From: an uncultured Leucothrix sp.
GTDB taxonomy: Bacteria > Pseudomonadota > Gammaproteobacteria > Thiotrichales > Thiotrichaceae
Direction: 5' to 3'
DNA: 8,149 bases
NCBI GenBank assembly: GCA_937923375.1
Contig: CALAJG010000203.1
Coordinates: 1 to 8,149 of the forward strand
The notes under the pieces: model-generated
Told to the model about the DNA's origin: nothing
The model's database searches: none
What the model saw: the letters and a program-made list of their open reading frames with translations, nothing else
Position numbers and translations under genes: made by a program
Shown here: positions 1 through 5,816 of the stretch, piece by piece
Numbering within the stretch: the first letter of the stretch is position 1
Layout of the letters: every line of letters begins with the position of its first letter

Positions 1-315
1 ACGGCTAGTATGCCCCTGAGGGTCAAAGAAGATTTCAGTATGCAGCACGTTTTCTGCGTGAATGCGTAGTAAATACGCCCAGGTTAGATCATAAAAATCC
101 TGCTCTTTTTGCAACACGTTCATGCCCTGATAGTAGATATCCAGAAAATCTTGCAGCTGGCTGAAATCGTAGGCTTTGCGTAAGGCTTCTACGTCGTGAT
201 AGGGCAGATCGATACCGTTGCGCTGGGCGATTTCAAACATCAACTCCGGCTCAAAGGTACCTTCAATGTGCAGGTGTAATTCGGCTTTGGGCATGTTTTC
301 GATGAAGGTTTTCAT
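1..315 (-). CDS. add: Adenine/adenosine deaminase, N-terminal part (gene continues past base 1)
   Basis: The first 105 codons of a zinc-dependent amidohydrolase of the adenosine/AMP deaminase family, which removes the 6-amino group of a purine (adenine to hypoxanthine, or adenosine to inosine) in cytosolic purine salvage. The protein starts MKTFIENMPKAELHLHIEGT. His14 and His16 form the HxH pair that binds the catalytic zinc in this family. Later stretches such as LQDFLDIYYQGMNVL, DFYDLTWAYL and TEIFFDPQGHT match, from memory, the bacterial subgroup (for example in Pseudomonas) shown to prefer adenine to adenosine, so adenine deaminase is the likelier activity. The start at 315 is supported by a GGAG Shine-Dalgarno five bases upstream. 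The C-terminal two thirds, including the remaining metal ligands, lie outside the window. The gene diverges from the ATPase gene at 422. Family assignment is firm; substrate is inferred. Confidence 0.93.
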   Translation of the reverse strand, partial: MKTFIENMPKAELHLHIEGTFEPELMFEIAQRNGIDLPYHDVEALRKAYDFSQLQDFLDIYYQGMNVLQKEQDFYDLTWAYLLRIHAENVLHTEIFFDPQGHTSR

Positions 316-337
316 GGGTTCTCCGGATTATTTTGTT

Positions 338-365
338 TTGTTAGAGTGCTGAAATGCGCTAACAA
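338..365. promoter_or_regulatory. Inverted repeat, candidate operator at the deaminase transcription start
   Basis: A perfect 7-bp inverted repeat, TTGTTAG (338-344) and CTAACAA (359-365), separated by 14 bases. The half-sites are centred 21 bp apart, about two helical turns, as expected for a dimeric repressor binding one face of DNA. It lies just downstream of the predicted minus-strand promoter and covers its likely start site, a classic repressor position. It could instead fold as a weak hairpin in the deaminase leader. It does not resemble the E. coli PurR operator. No regulator gene is visible in the window. Confidence 0.4.
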
Positions 366-366
366 C

Positions 367-395
367 ATTATGGCGCGTTGCTCTGCTTGCGGCAA
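367..395 (-). promoter_or_regulatory. Candidate sigma70 promoter of the deaminase gene
   Basis: On the minus strand, TTGCCG (395-390) lies 17 bases before CATAAT (372-367). The -10 box matches the consensus at five of six positions and the -35 at four of six, with ideal spacing. Transcription would start near 360, giving a leader of about 45 bases before the ATG at 315. The predicted start falls inside the right arm of the inverted repeat at 338-365. Identified by eye only. Confidence 0.5.
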
Positions 396-415
396 TCCGA
401 ACGAAGCCCTACACT
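387..415 (+). promoter_or_regulatory. Candidate promoter of the ATPase gene
   Basis: TTGCGG (387-392), a 17-base spacer and TACACT (410-415) form a weak sigma70-like promoter. The expected start is at or next to the ATG at 422, which would make the mRNA leaderless or nearly so; this fits the absence of a Shine-Dalgarno before 422. Its -35 box overlaps the -35 box of the opposite-strand deaminase promoter (390-395), so the two would compete for polymerase. Based on hexamer matches only. Confidence 0.33.
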
Positions 416-421
416 GCTTTT

Positions 422-1591
422 ATGCTTAAAACGCTCGCCATTGCTAACTACCGATCGCTATTAAATCTGACCATTCCGCTCGGTCAGCTAAACGTGATTA
501 CAGGGGCCAATGGCAGCGGCAAGTCAAATCTTTACAGAGCGCTACGCTTATTAGCAGAAACCGCAGGTGGCGGAGTCATAAACGCTTTGGCTAAAGAAGG
601 TGGGCTCAATTCAACTTTTTGGGCAGGACCCGAGAAACTTTCACGAGGTATGCAGTCTGGTGCAGTACCGGTTCAGGGCACCGCTGGACGACAAAAACGC
701 CTCAGACTAAAACTTGGCTTTGCAAGTGACACGCTGGGTTATTCCATATCATTAGGCTTACCTAAGCCTTCAATCTCTGCTTTCTCACTAGACCCCGAAA
801 TCAAACGGGAAAGCATTTGGGCCGGTGACTCTTTTCGCCCGGCTAGTGCTTTGGTGGAACGCGAAGCAGCGGTTGTTAAAGTGCGCGATGCGCGGCAATG
901 GCAGGTCGTTGCACAACATATGAGTAGTTTTGATAGCTTGTTTGGCCAGATCGCTGACCCTAAAAATGCCCCCGAGATTCTTGATTTGCGTGAGACGATT
1001 CGCAACTGGCGCTTCTATGATCATTTCAGAACGGACGCTGACGCCCCCGCCAGACAGCCTCAATTGGGTACACGTACACCCATCATGCATCACGACGGTC
1101 GTGACCTTGCTGCTGCTATTCAAACCATTCGTGAAATTGGCGATCATCAAGCACTTGATGATGCGGTTAGCGATGCATTCCCTGGCGCAAGCCTTAGAGT
1201 TATTGCCCAAGACGATGGACGCTTTTCGTTGGAGTTTACGCAATACGGACTGCTTAGGCCGTTGTCTGGCGCTGAGCTGTCGGATGGTACGCTGCGTTAT
1301 TTACTTTGGATTGCGGCGCTGTTAACACCACGACCGCCACCACTGATGGTGCTAAACGAACCTGAAACCAGCCTTCATCCCGACTTGCTACCCGCTTTGG
1401 CTCGCCTAATCATTCGTGCCTCTGAAAGCACTCAAGTTTGGGTGGTGTCGCATGCTGGCCGTTTGATAAATGCCTTAAATACCTCGCCCGAATGTCATGC
1501 CATCGAGCTGGAAAAAGAGTTGGGGCAAACCAAAGTAAAAGGCATGGGCATGTTAGACGAGCCGTCTTGGCACTGGCCCGATAAAAAATGA
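422..1591 (+). CDS. RecF/SMC-like AAA family ATPase
   Basis: A 389-residue cytosolic ATPase of the ABC/SMC-like 'AAA ATPase' type (COG4637-like, related in fold to RecF and OLD ATPases). The N-terminus LKTLAIANYRSL is the usual opening strand of these proteins. Walker A is GANGSGKS at residues 28-35. An ABC-signature-like segment, LSGAELSDGT, is at 281-290. Walker B with its extension is LNEPETSLHP at 311-320, with Glu313 the likely catalytic base, and VVSH at 341-344 fits the switch histidine. The Walker B aspartate position is Asn312; I believe this is common in this subgroup but could not check. Between Walker A and the signature there is no obvious coiled coil or nuclease domain, and no TOPRIM follows, so it is not an OLD nuclease. 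No Shine-Dalgarno precedes 422, yet the N-terminus fits the family. A small membrane protein gene follows 57 bp later. The cellular role of this ATPase group is not known to me. Confidence 0.88.
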   Translation: MLKTLAIANYRSLLNLTIPLGQLNVITGANGSGKSNLYRALRLLAETAGGGVINALAKEGGLNSTFWAGPEKLSRGMQSGAVPVQGTAGRQKRLRLKLGFASDTLGYSISLGLPKPSISAFSLDPEIKRESIWAGDSFRPASALVEREAAVVKVRDARQWQVVAQHMSSFDSLFGQIADPKNAPEILDLRETIRNWRFYDHFRTDADAPARQPQLGTRTPIMHHDGRDLAAAIQTIREIGDHQALDDAVSDAFPGASLRVIAQDDGRFSLEFTQYGLLRPLSGAELSDGTLRYLLWIAALLTPRPPPLMVLNEPETSLHPDLLPALARLIIRASESTQVWVVSHAGRLINALNTSPECHAIELEKELGQTKVKGMGMLDEPSWHWPDKK

Positions 1592-1648
1592 AACATGCCG
1601 CCAAAACTGCATTACAATCTCAACCAAATCCCACTGGAACAAAATACC

Positions 1649-2110
1649 ATGCAAACACTTATCCCGTACCTAGCCGCACTTCATGGCATCGCTGCAACGC
1701 TTTGGATAGGTGGAATGTTCTTTGCTTACTTCGCGATGCGTCCAGCAGCTGTTGAAACACTTGAGCCACCGTTGCGATTAAAGCTTTTCCAAGCAAGCTT
1801 TAGGCGTTTCTTTATGTGGGTATGGTTGTTTATCGCCGTATTACTGCTTACAGGCTATAGCGGATTATTTGCTCGTTTTGGAGGTTTTTCAGCAAGCTAT
1901 CTATCGCTTATGCATGGCATTGGTTTACTGATGTGTATAATTTTTCTAGTGTTGTTCTTTGGCTTTTATCTGCCGTTTAGCAAAGCGGTTTCAGCAGGTG
2001 ACTTACCAAAAGCGGCTGCTCTGCTCGGGAAAATACGTTGGACTGTATTTGCAAATTTGATGCTGGGGATTGTGATTACTTTTGTGGGCATTGCTGGGCC
2101 TTATCTCTGA
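1649..2110 (+). CDS. CopD-like four-helix inner membrane protein
   Basis: A 153-residue membrane protein with four hydrophobic segments, at about residues 4-30, 52-72, 84-110 and 130-150. The first helix carries LHGIAATLWIGGMFF and the third carries LMHGIGLL. These His-containing helices (His12, His89) resemble the CopD/PF05425 copper-resistance family and similar small cytochrome-like membrane proteins. It most likely sits in the inner membrane and may bind heme or copper; neither is shown by the sequence. I chose the ATG at 1649, preceded by a weak GGAAC Shine-Dalgarno nine bases upstream, over the ATG at 1595. The extra 18 residues from 1595 are polar, look unlike a family N-terminus, and have no ribosome binding site. 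It is probably cotranscribed with the ATPase gene. No CopC or other copper genes are nearby, so a copper role is uncertain. Confidence 0.8.
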   Translation: MQTLIPYLAALHGIAATLWIGGMFFAYFAMRPAAVETLEPPLRLKLFQASFRRFFMWVWLFIAVLLLTGYSGLFARFGGFSASYLSLMHGIGLLMCIIFLVLFFGFYLPFSKAVSAGDLPKAAALLGKIRWTVFANLMLGIVITFVGIAGPYL

Positions 2111-2127
2111 GCATAATCCAGGAAATA

Positions 2128-2207
2128 AGTCCTTAGCATTTACTTTCATAAACGATAGTATTAGTCGCCTCTGACAAGCACAGAAGCATTCAACAAAGCT
2201 AAGGACT
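2128..2207 (+). promoter_or_regulatory. Inverted repeat pairing with the decarboxylase Shine-Dalgarno
   Basis: A perfect 10-bp inverted repeat, AGTCCTTAGC (2128-2137) and GCTAAGGACT (2198-2207), is separated by 60 bases. The right arm contains the whole AAGGA Shine-Dalgarno (2201-2205) of the decarboxylase starting at 2216. If the mRNA begins upstream of 2128, for example by read-through from the membrane protein gene, the arms could pair and hide the ribosome binding site. A weak promoter-like pair inside the leader (TTAGCA 2133-2138, TAGTAT 2156-2161) would give a transcript lacking the left arm and therefore free of the lock. As DNA it could also be an operator with distant half-sites. Confidence 0.42.
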
Positions 2208-2215
2208 CCGCCGAT

Positions 2216-3646
2216 ATGACTCCAGAAGAATTTCGAAAATCAGGCCACGAACTCATCGACTGGATCGCTGATTATAGGCAGCGCATTTCTGAGCTACCTG
2301 TTCGGGCACAAGTTGCACCAGGCGAAGTTCGAAATGCATTGCCTTCAGAGCCACCGGAATCTGCTGAGTCGTTTGCATCGGTTATGGCCGACCTTGAAAG
2401 CATCGTCGTGCCGGGTATAACGCAGGTGCAACACCCAATGCACTATGGTTGGTTTCCATCCAACGCATCACTTTCGTCGGTGTTGGGCGATATCGCTAGT
2501 TCTGGCATGGGCACACTGGGGATTTCTTGGGAAAGTTGCCCAGCACTCACCGAAGTTGAACAGGTGGTTTGTGACTGGTTACGTCAACTTACAGGTCTAA
2601 GTGAAAACTGGCACGGCACGATTCATGACACCGCTTCTACCGCCTGCGTTACGGCGATGATATTGGCACGCGAAAAAGCCAGTGACCTAAGTAAGAACAA
2701 GGGTGGTCTGACTGCGCTGAATGCGCCTCTAATTGTCTACAGCACCAAGCAGGCTCACTCCTCAATCGCCAAAGCCGTTCAGCTGGCAGGTTTTGGCAAT
2801 GATAATTTACGCTACATCGAAGAAGACCCCTACACCCGTGCCATGAAGCCAGAAGCACTGGCGGCGGCAATCAGTGAAGACAGAGCAGCAGGTAAAATCC
2901 CGGCTGGAATCGTCTGCTCAGTCGGCGCAACCGGTACTACAGCGATGGATCCTGTCGATGCGATTGCTGATATTGCGAATGCTGAAGATGTTTGGTTCCA
3001 CGTAGATGCGGCGATGGCAGGCTCAGCGATGTTATTACCAGAGTGTCGCCATTTATGGGAAGGCGTTGAGAAGGCTGACTCCATGTCTTGGAACCCTCAC
3101 AAATGGATGGGCACGATTTTAGATACTGCGCTGTTTTATGTGCGTGATGTGGAGCATCTGGAACGCGTCATGTCGACCAGCCCTAGTTATTTGCGCTCCA
3201 CAGCCGATGGTGAAGTGGTGCAGTATCGCGACTGGGGGATACCGTTGGGACGTCGCTTTCGCGCATTGAAACTATGGTTCCATTTACGACTGGATGGGCC
3301 GGATACTATTCGCAAGCGGATCCGACGTGATTTGGATAATGCACAGTGGTTTAAACAGCAGATTGAGTCTAAGGAAGGTTGGGAGGTGCTGGCTCCTGTT
3401 GATTTGCAAACGGTTTGTATTCTTCATACGCCGTTGGGGTCTGATGGTGTTTCGCTTGAGGGTGAGGCTTTGGATCAGCATACCTTGGCTTGGGTGGACA
3501 AGATTAACAGTTCAGGTGAAGCATTTATGTCGCCTTCGATTTTGGATGGGCGTTGGATGGTACGGGTTTCAGTTGGGGTTGAGGGGACTGAGCGGGCACA
3601 TTTGGAGCGGTTAATTGGATTATTGGAAAATGCTACCAGTGATTAG
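2216..3646 (+). CDS. ddc: Aromatic-L-amino-acid (DOPA-type) decarboxylase, PLP-dependent group II
   Basis: A 476-residue cytosolic enzyme of the group II PLP decarboxylases (PF00282), full length for the family, that would convert an aromatic amino acid such as L-DOPA, tyrosine or tryptophan to its amine plus CO2. Lys296 in NPHKW is the Schiff-base lysine. His181 in the QAHSS motif is the PLP-stacking histidine, and Asp264 in HVDAAMAG is the residue that pairs with the pyridine nitrogen. Tyr325 in SPSYLRS matches the catalytic-loop tyrosine (Tyr332 in mammalian DOPA decarboxylase), and RDWGIPLGRRFRALKLWF is the conserved block that follows. The whole protein closely resembles, from memory, the Pseudomonas putida DOPA decarboxylase, so L-DOPA is a reasonable first substrate to expect. 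The start at 2216 has an AAGGA Shine-Dalgarno ten bases upstream. It seems to be a single-gene unit ended by the hairpin at 3683-3716. Neither an amine oxidase nor a transporter is adjacent. Confidence 0.93.
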   Translation: MTPEEFRKSGHELIDWIADYRQRISELPVRAQVAPGEVRNALPSEPPESAESFASVMADLESIVVPGITQVQHPMHYGWFPSNASLSSVLGDIASSGMGTLGISWESCPALTEVEQVVCDWLRQLTGLSENWHGTIHDTASTACVTAMILAREKASDLSKNKGGLTALNAPLIVYSTKQAHSSIAKAVQLAGFGNDNLRYIEEDPYTRAMKPEALAAAISEDRAAGKIPAGIVCSVGATGTTAMDPVDAIADIANAEDVWFHVDAAMAGSAMLLPECRHLWEGVEKADSMSWNPHKWMGTILDTALFYVRDVEHLERVMSTSPSYLRSTADGEVVQYRDWGIPLGRRFRALKLWFHLRLDGPDTIRKRIRRDLDNAQWFKQQIESKEGWEVLAPVDLQTVCILHTPLGSDGVSLEGEALDQHTLAWVDKINSSGEAFMSPSILDGRWMVRVSVGVEGTERAHLERLIGLLENATSD

Positions 3647-3682
3647 CGTCATCACAAAAGCAACAAAACCACATTTTATTAT

Positions 3683-3716
3683 CGCGAAAAGTGGAGGTTA
3701 ATCTCCACTTTTCGCG
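3683..3716. terminator. Symmetrical hairpin, probable two-way terminator
   Basis: A perfect 14-bp stem, CGCGAAAAGTGGAG (3683-3696) and CTCCACTTTTCGCG (3703-3716), with a six-base loop. The inner GTGGAG/CTCCAC stem is flanked by AAAA on one side and TTTT on the other, so it reads as a stem followed by a U-run on either strand. It lies between two convergent genes (decarboxylase ending at 3646, beta-propeller ending at 3744), where a shared terminator is expected. The U-run is short and is itself base-paired, so efficiency is uncertain. Confidence 0.72.
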
Positions 3717-3743
3717 TTAAATTGCACATCAAATCATAAAGAT

Positions 3744-4625
3744 TTAATACTGATAAAAAGAAAGCCCTCCAGTAGTTTTGGTAACAATGTAAACGTTGCC
3801 GTCTTTCTCAAAAATACCGATCGGAAGCCCCACATAATCCTTCTCAGAAACCCAGGTCATTGCTGGATTGTAAGCATCCAAGTGAGTCTGTCCATTCAGC
3901 TCCCTAAGTGTTAACAGGTTTCCGTTACCGAGTACAACACCGTGCTCAAAGCTGCTAGTTAAGGCACCTTTCCATTCTAAGCTCGTCGCATTATAAATAT
4001 TACCAGCGCCTAGGATGATGCTGTTACTTGATGTTACAAGTATCGGAGGTGAAATATTATAATCGCCATGATACGGACTATCGCCATTGGCAATGATTTT
4101 ACCCGTAGATTGATCAATGTCTTCGTAATATAAATCATTGGGCGATGAGTCATCATCAAAGAAATAGACACGGTTCAGTTCATCATTCCAAGCGTAAGCA
4201 CGCGAGTAAGCATTCCAATCTCTACTATCTGTCAGGTTACCGGCTTTGGAAAAGATATAATGAGTCGCCCACGCCCCGCTTTCATCCTGCACAAGTACAT
4301 AGTTACCCACTGCTGCAAGGCCCTGAACACTCATTGAAACTGTTGCGTATGACTGCTCACCAGCACCTAAGTCATTGAGATCCAGATAACTAACCTGGCC
4401 GGTGTCATAACCAAAATACAAACGATTATGTATCGCAGAGTATTCCATTAATGTCGGTCTTGTTGCTCCAATCGGAGCATCATTCCCAATAACGATCGGA
4501 GCAATGTAATCACTAGCAGCCATTGACCAACGGTAAATTCGATTATTGTCACCACTCAACATATAGAGAATTCCACTTTCATCACTGACTACTTTATCCG
4601 GCGTAAACACTGGAATCTCTTTCAC
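3744..4625 (-). CDS. Beta-propeller domain protein, probably a frameshifted lipoprotein that lost its start
   Basis: An open frame of 293 codons, nominally from a GTG at 4625. The protein consists of repeated blade-like units of 35-45 residues rich in aromatic and Gly/Asp turns, for example DESGILYMLSGDNNRIYRWS, HNRLYFGYDTGQVSYLDL, NRVYFFDDDSSPNDLYYEDI and DGNVYIVTKTTGGLSFYQY, typical of a six- or seven-bladed propeller. I do not recognise a catalytic site. The GTG has no Shine-Dalgarno, and the frame stays open only ten codons further, to a TAA at 4656-4658, so this is unlikely to be the native start. Just upstream, in another frame, lies an apparent lipoprotein signal peptide ending in IGAC (Cys codon 4641-4639). 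A one-base loss after that cysteine would explain the break. The intact protein was then probably a surface or periplasmic lipoprotein; the present one would be unexported or unexpressed. Confidence 0.62.
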   Translation of the reverse strand: MKEIPVFTPDKVVSDESGILYMLSGDNNRIYRWSMAASDYIAPIVIGNDAPIGATRPTLMEYSAIHNRLYFGYDTGQVSYLDLNDLGAGEQSYATVSMSVQGLAAVGNYVLVQDESGAWATHYIFSKAGNLTDSRDWNAYSRAYAWNDELNRVYFFDDDSSPNDLYYEDIDQSTGKIIANGDSPYHGDYNISPPILVTSSNSIILGAGNIYNATSLEWKGALTSSFEHGVVLGNGNLLTLRELNGQTHLDAYNPAMTWVSEKDYVGLPIGIFEKDGNVYIVTKTTGGLSFYQY

Positions 4626-4638
4626 AAAGTGCTGTTTG

Positions 4639-4704
4639 GCATGCGCCGATGATGATTACTGCTGGGAAGACACCCAGTAGTTTGTTTATTTTGCGGAAGA
4701 GATT
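4639..4704 (-). pseudogene. Lipoprotein signal peptide remnant without its start codon
   Basis: In the frame that leaves the TPR remnant, the protein reads FRKINK followed by LLGVFPAVIIIGAC. This is a charged n-region, a hydrophobic core and an I-G-A-C lipobox, ending at a cysteine encoded at 4641-4639. After it the frame turns into low-quality sequence and stops at 4594. The beta-propeller continues from about 4637 in another frame. No start codon or ribosome binding site remains before the signal, which instead is joined to TPR coding sequence. I read it as the original 5' end of the propeller lipoprotein gene, fused by deletion to the upstream TPR gene. A chance hydrophobic stretch is possible, but the exact layout at the head of an export-type domain argues against it. 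Confidence 0.5.
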
Positions 4705-4710
4705 TTGAGA

Positions 4711-4920
4711 GATATTATTGAGCGTGGCGCCTTCACCGGACTTGTTGCCGATTTCCTGTCTTATCGCAAGTGATTGATTGAGGAAGTTGAGCGCGGTTTC
4801 ATAATCGCCGCGAGCATTATAGATTCCTGAGATATTATTGAGTGTAGTGCCTTCGCCGGACTTGTCACCAATTTCCTTGTAAATTAAAAGAGACTGCTCA
4901 TAAAGGCTGACCTGACTTTG
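4711..4920 (-). repeat. Tandem 120-bp TPR-coding repeat, under two units
   Basis: The sequence starting at 4711 repeats at 4831, exactly 120 bp later. Of the first 46 positions, 39 are identical and all seven differences are transitions. The similarity fades after the first half of the second unit. It encodes the 40-residue TPR period and is not a CRISPR or mobile-element repeat. Confidence 0.75.
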
Positions 4921-4939
4921 CTCTTTTTTGCAGATTGCT

Positions 4940-5524
4940 CTAGCAGACTCCACCACCGAAAAGGTGTACATCTTTTGGATAATCAACAGCAGTGCGCGTT
5001 AAAAAAGCATAGGTGTTTGGAGTATCTAGCTTTTGGGCTGCCAACAAACGCTTCTTCAGTAACCTGTTAGGTTCGTTTGGTTTGTATTGCCATTGTTGCA
5101 AAACAAAGTACTCACCAAAAATATCGGGCTGAAGGTAGCCGCTGTTTCCACCAGAGAGTTGATTAACCAGCGCTATATTGCTCTCTATTTCACTGTCATC
5201 ACTACCCAGTTCACATTTACGCAGCGCTTTGAATAGGCGTTCATCATCTTCATAATTTAAACCGGATGTCACGGTGGCAAAGGCGAGTAATTTATAGATC
5301 CTAGATTTTCGATCCTGATCAAAGCCTTGTAACAGCCTTTCCCAAGCAGACATCTCGTGCTGCAAAACTTCATTAAGCAGCTCTTCTTGGTTCCAGTTAC
5401 GTAGACGGTTAATACCGTTATTAGCGATGGCAACCGCGACCATCCCAATAAACAGTGGCCGTCCTTTATTGCTAAGTTCGTGAAGCGTTTCCCAAAAACT
5501 ATTCTCTTTATCGGGTAGTTTATT
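4940..5524 (-). pseudogene. Middle fragment of a broken STAND-type NTPase (post-NTPase region)
   Basis: The frame is continuous from about 5524 to a TAG at 4940, about 194 residues. The ATG at 5443 within it has no obvious ribosome binding site and is only internal. Near its beginning KGRPLFIGMVAVAI carries GRPLF (5464-5450), which fits the GxP motif found after the NTPase core in STAND proteins (NACHT/NB-ARC-like). It is followed by WNQEELLNEVLQHEMSAWER, RIYKLLAFATVTSG and LQPDIFGEYFVLQQW, the helical/winged-helix type of region that links a STAND NTPase to its sensor repeats. There is no Walker A, Walker B or sensor arginine segment, so the nucleotide-binding core has been lost. The 5' end joins the N-terminal fragment out of frame at about 5515-5530, and the 3' end breaks before the TPR fragment at about 4940-4960. 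Confidence 0.6.
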
Positions 5525-5724
5525 GCCACACCTACTGTGCCTGCCAAAAATGGCGCGATACGTTTTACGCCAAGGCGAATCGCCGCTTTGGGTACATTGG
5601 TTTCTGAATGAATATAATCAACTAACTCACTTATTTTGCTATCTTCAGTGAAATAGTCTTTAAAGTCGGTTAGTTCGTTGAGTATTTCAGAAAACTGATC
5701 GGCAGTTGGTGCAGTCTTTGGCAT
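5518..5724 (-). pseudogene. N-terminal fragment of the broken STAND-TPR gene, with its native start
   Basis: The fragment starts MPKTAPTADQFSEILNEL at 5724 and reads 69 plausible residues to GTVGVAIN at 5518. The frame stays open to 5269, but that later part is out-of-frame sequence of the middle fragment, whose proper reading lies in another frame. A strong Shine-Dalgarno (GAGAGGA, six bases before the ATG) shows this was a genuine translation start. The fragment is mostly acidic and helical, then has a short hydrophobic stretch IAPFLAGTVGVAI. I cannot assign it to an effector domain. It is divergent from the dehydrogenase gene beginning at 5817. If expressed, it would give a hybrid peptide of 151 residues with a meaningless C-terminal half. 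Confidence 0.55.
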
Positions 5725-5803
5725 GGCTCATCCTCTCTGAACGGTCAGTTTAGCATGGTTTTTATGCAATAATTCTGCTATTGATTACATCGAGATATGA
5801 GCA

Positions 5804-5809
5804 AAGGAG
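5804..5809 (+). promoter_or_regulatory. Shine-Dalgarno that fixes the dehydrogenase start
   Basis: AAGGAG lies seven bases before the ATG at 5817. The earlier in-frame ATG at 5781 has no such site and adds 12 polar residues before the Rossmann strand, so 5817 is preferred. Confidence 0.85.
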
Positions 5810-5816
5810 TTTGGAA

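Larger units (their letters stand above)
4594..4986 (-). pseudogene. TPR-repeat fragment of a broken STAND-type protein (fused to a lipoprotein signal)
   Basis: This open frame of 130 codons holds TPR-type helical repeats at residues 28-94: LYEQSLLIYKEIGDKSGEG, then TLNNISGIYNARGDYETAL, then QSLAIRQEIGNKSGEGATL. The repeat period is exactly 40 residues, and the DNA repeats at exactly 120 bp. Intact genes of this type usually carry many such units; here fewer than two are left. The array ends abruptly after NNISQ (about 4705) and continues as a lipoprotein-like signal. Residues 1-27 are not TPR and mark a break with the previous fragment, whose frame is shifted by one base and ends at 4940. 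No Shine-Dalgarno precedes the nominal ATG at 4986, so this is not an independent gene. Confidence 0.66.

Noticed and set aside
788..1243. Minus-strand open frame of 151 codons inside the ATPase gene
   Set aside because: It is fully antisense to a clear ATPase, has no recognisable domain and has no ribosome binding site.
930..1325. Second plus-strand frame of 131 codons within the ATPase gene
   Set aside because: It is an out-of-frame shadow of the ATPase, with unlikely composition (many Cys, Met and Arg) and no domain.
422..1591. OLD-family antiphage nuclease (ATPase plus TOPRIM)
   Set aside because: The protein ends about 45 residues after the switch histidine; there is no TOPRIM domain and no UvrD-like helicase partner next to it.
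1595..1648. Earlier start for the CopD-like protein
   Set aside because: It adds 18 polar residues with no ribosome site; the family-like sequence begins at the ATG at 1649.
4145..4378. Plus-strand open frame of 77 codons opposite the propeller gene
   Set aside because: It is antisense to the propeller repeats, rich in His and Ser, with no ribosome binding site.
4711..4920. 120-bp direct repeats as a CRISPR or mobile-element repeat
   Set aside because: The period is a multiple of three, encodes a 40-residue TPR unit in frame, and has no spacer-like unique segments of constant length.
4594..5724. Three independent small genes
   Set aside because: Only the start at 5724 has a ribosome binding site; the pieces are contiguous in order, in shifted frames, and make sense as parts of one protein.
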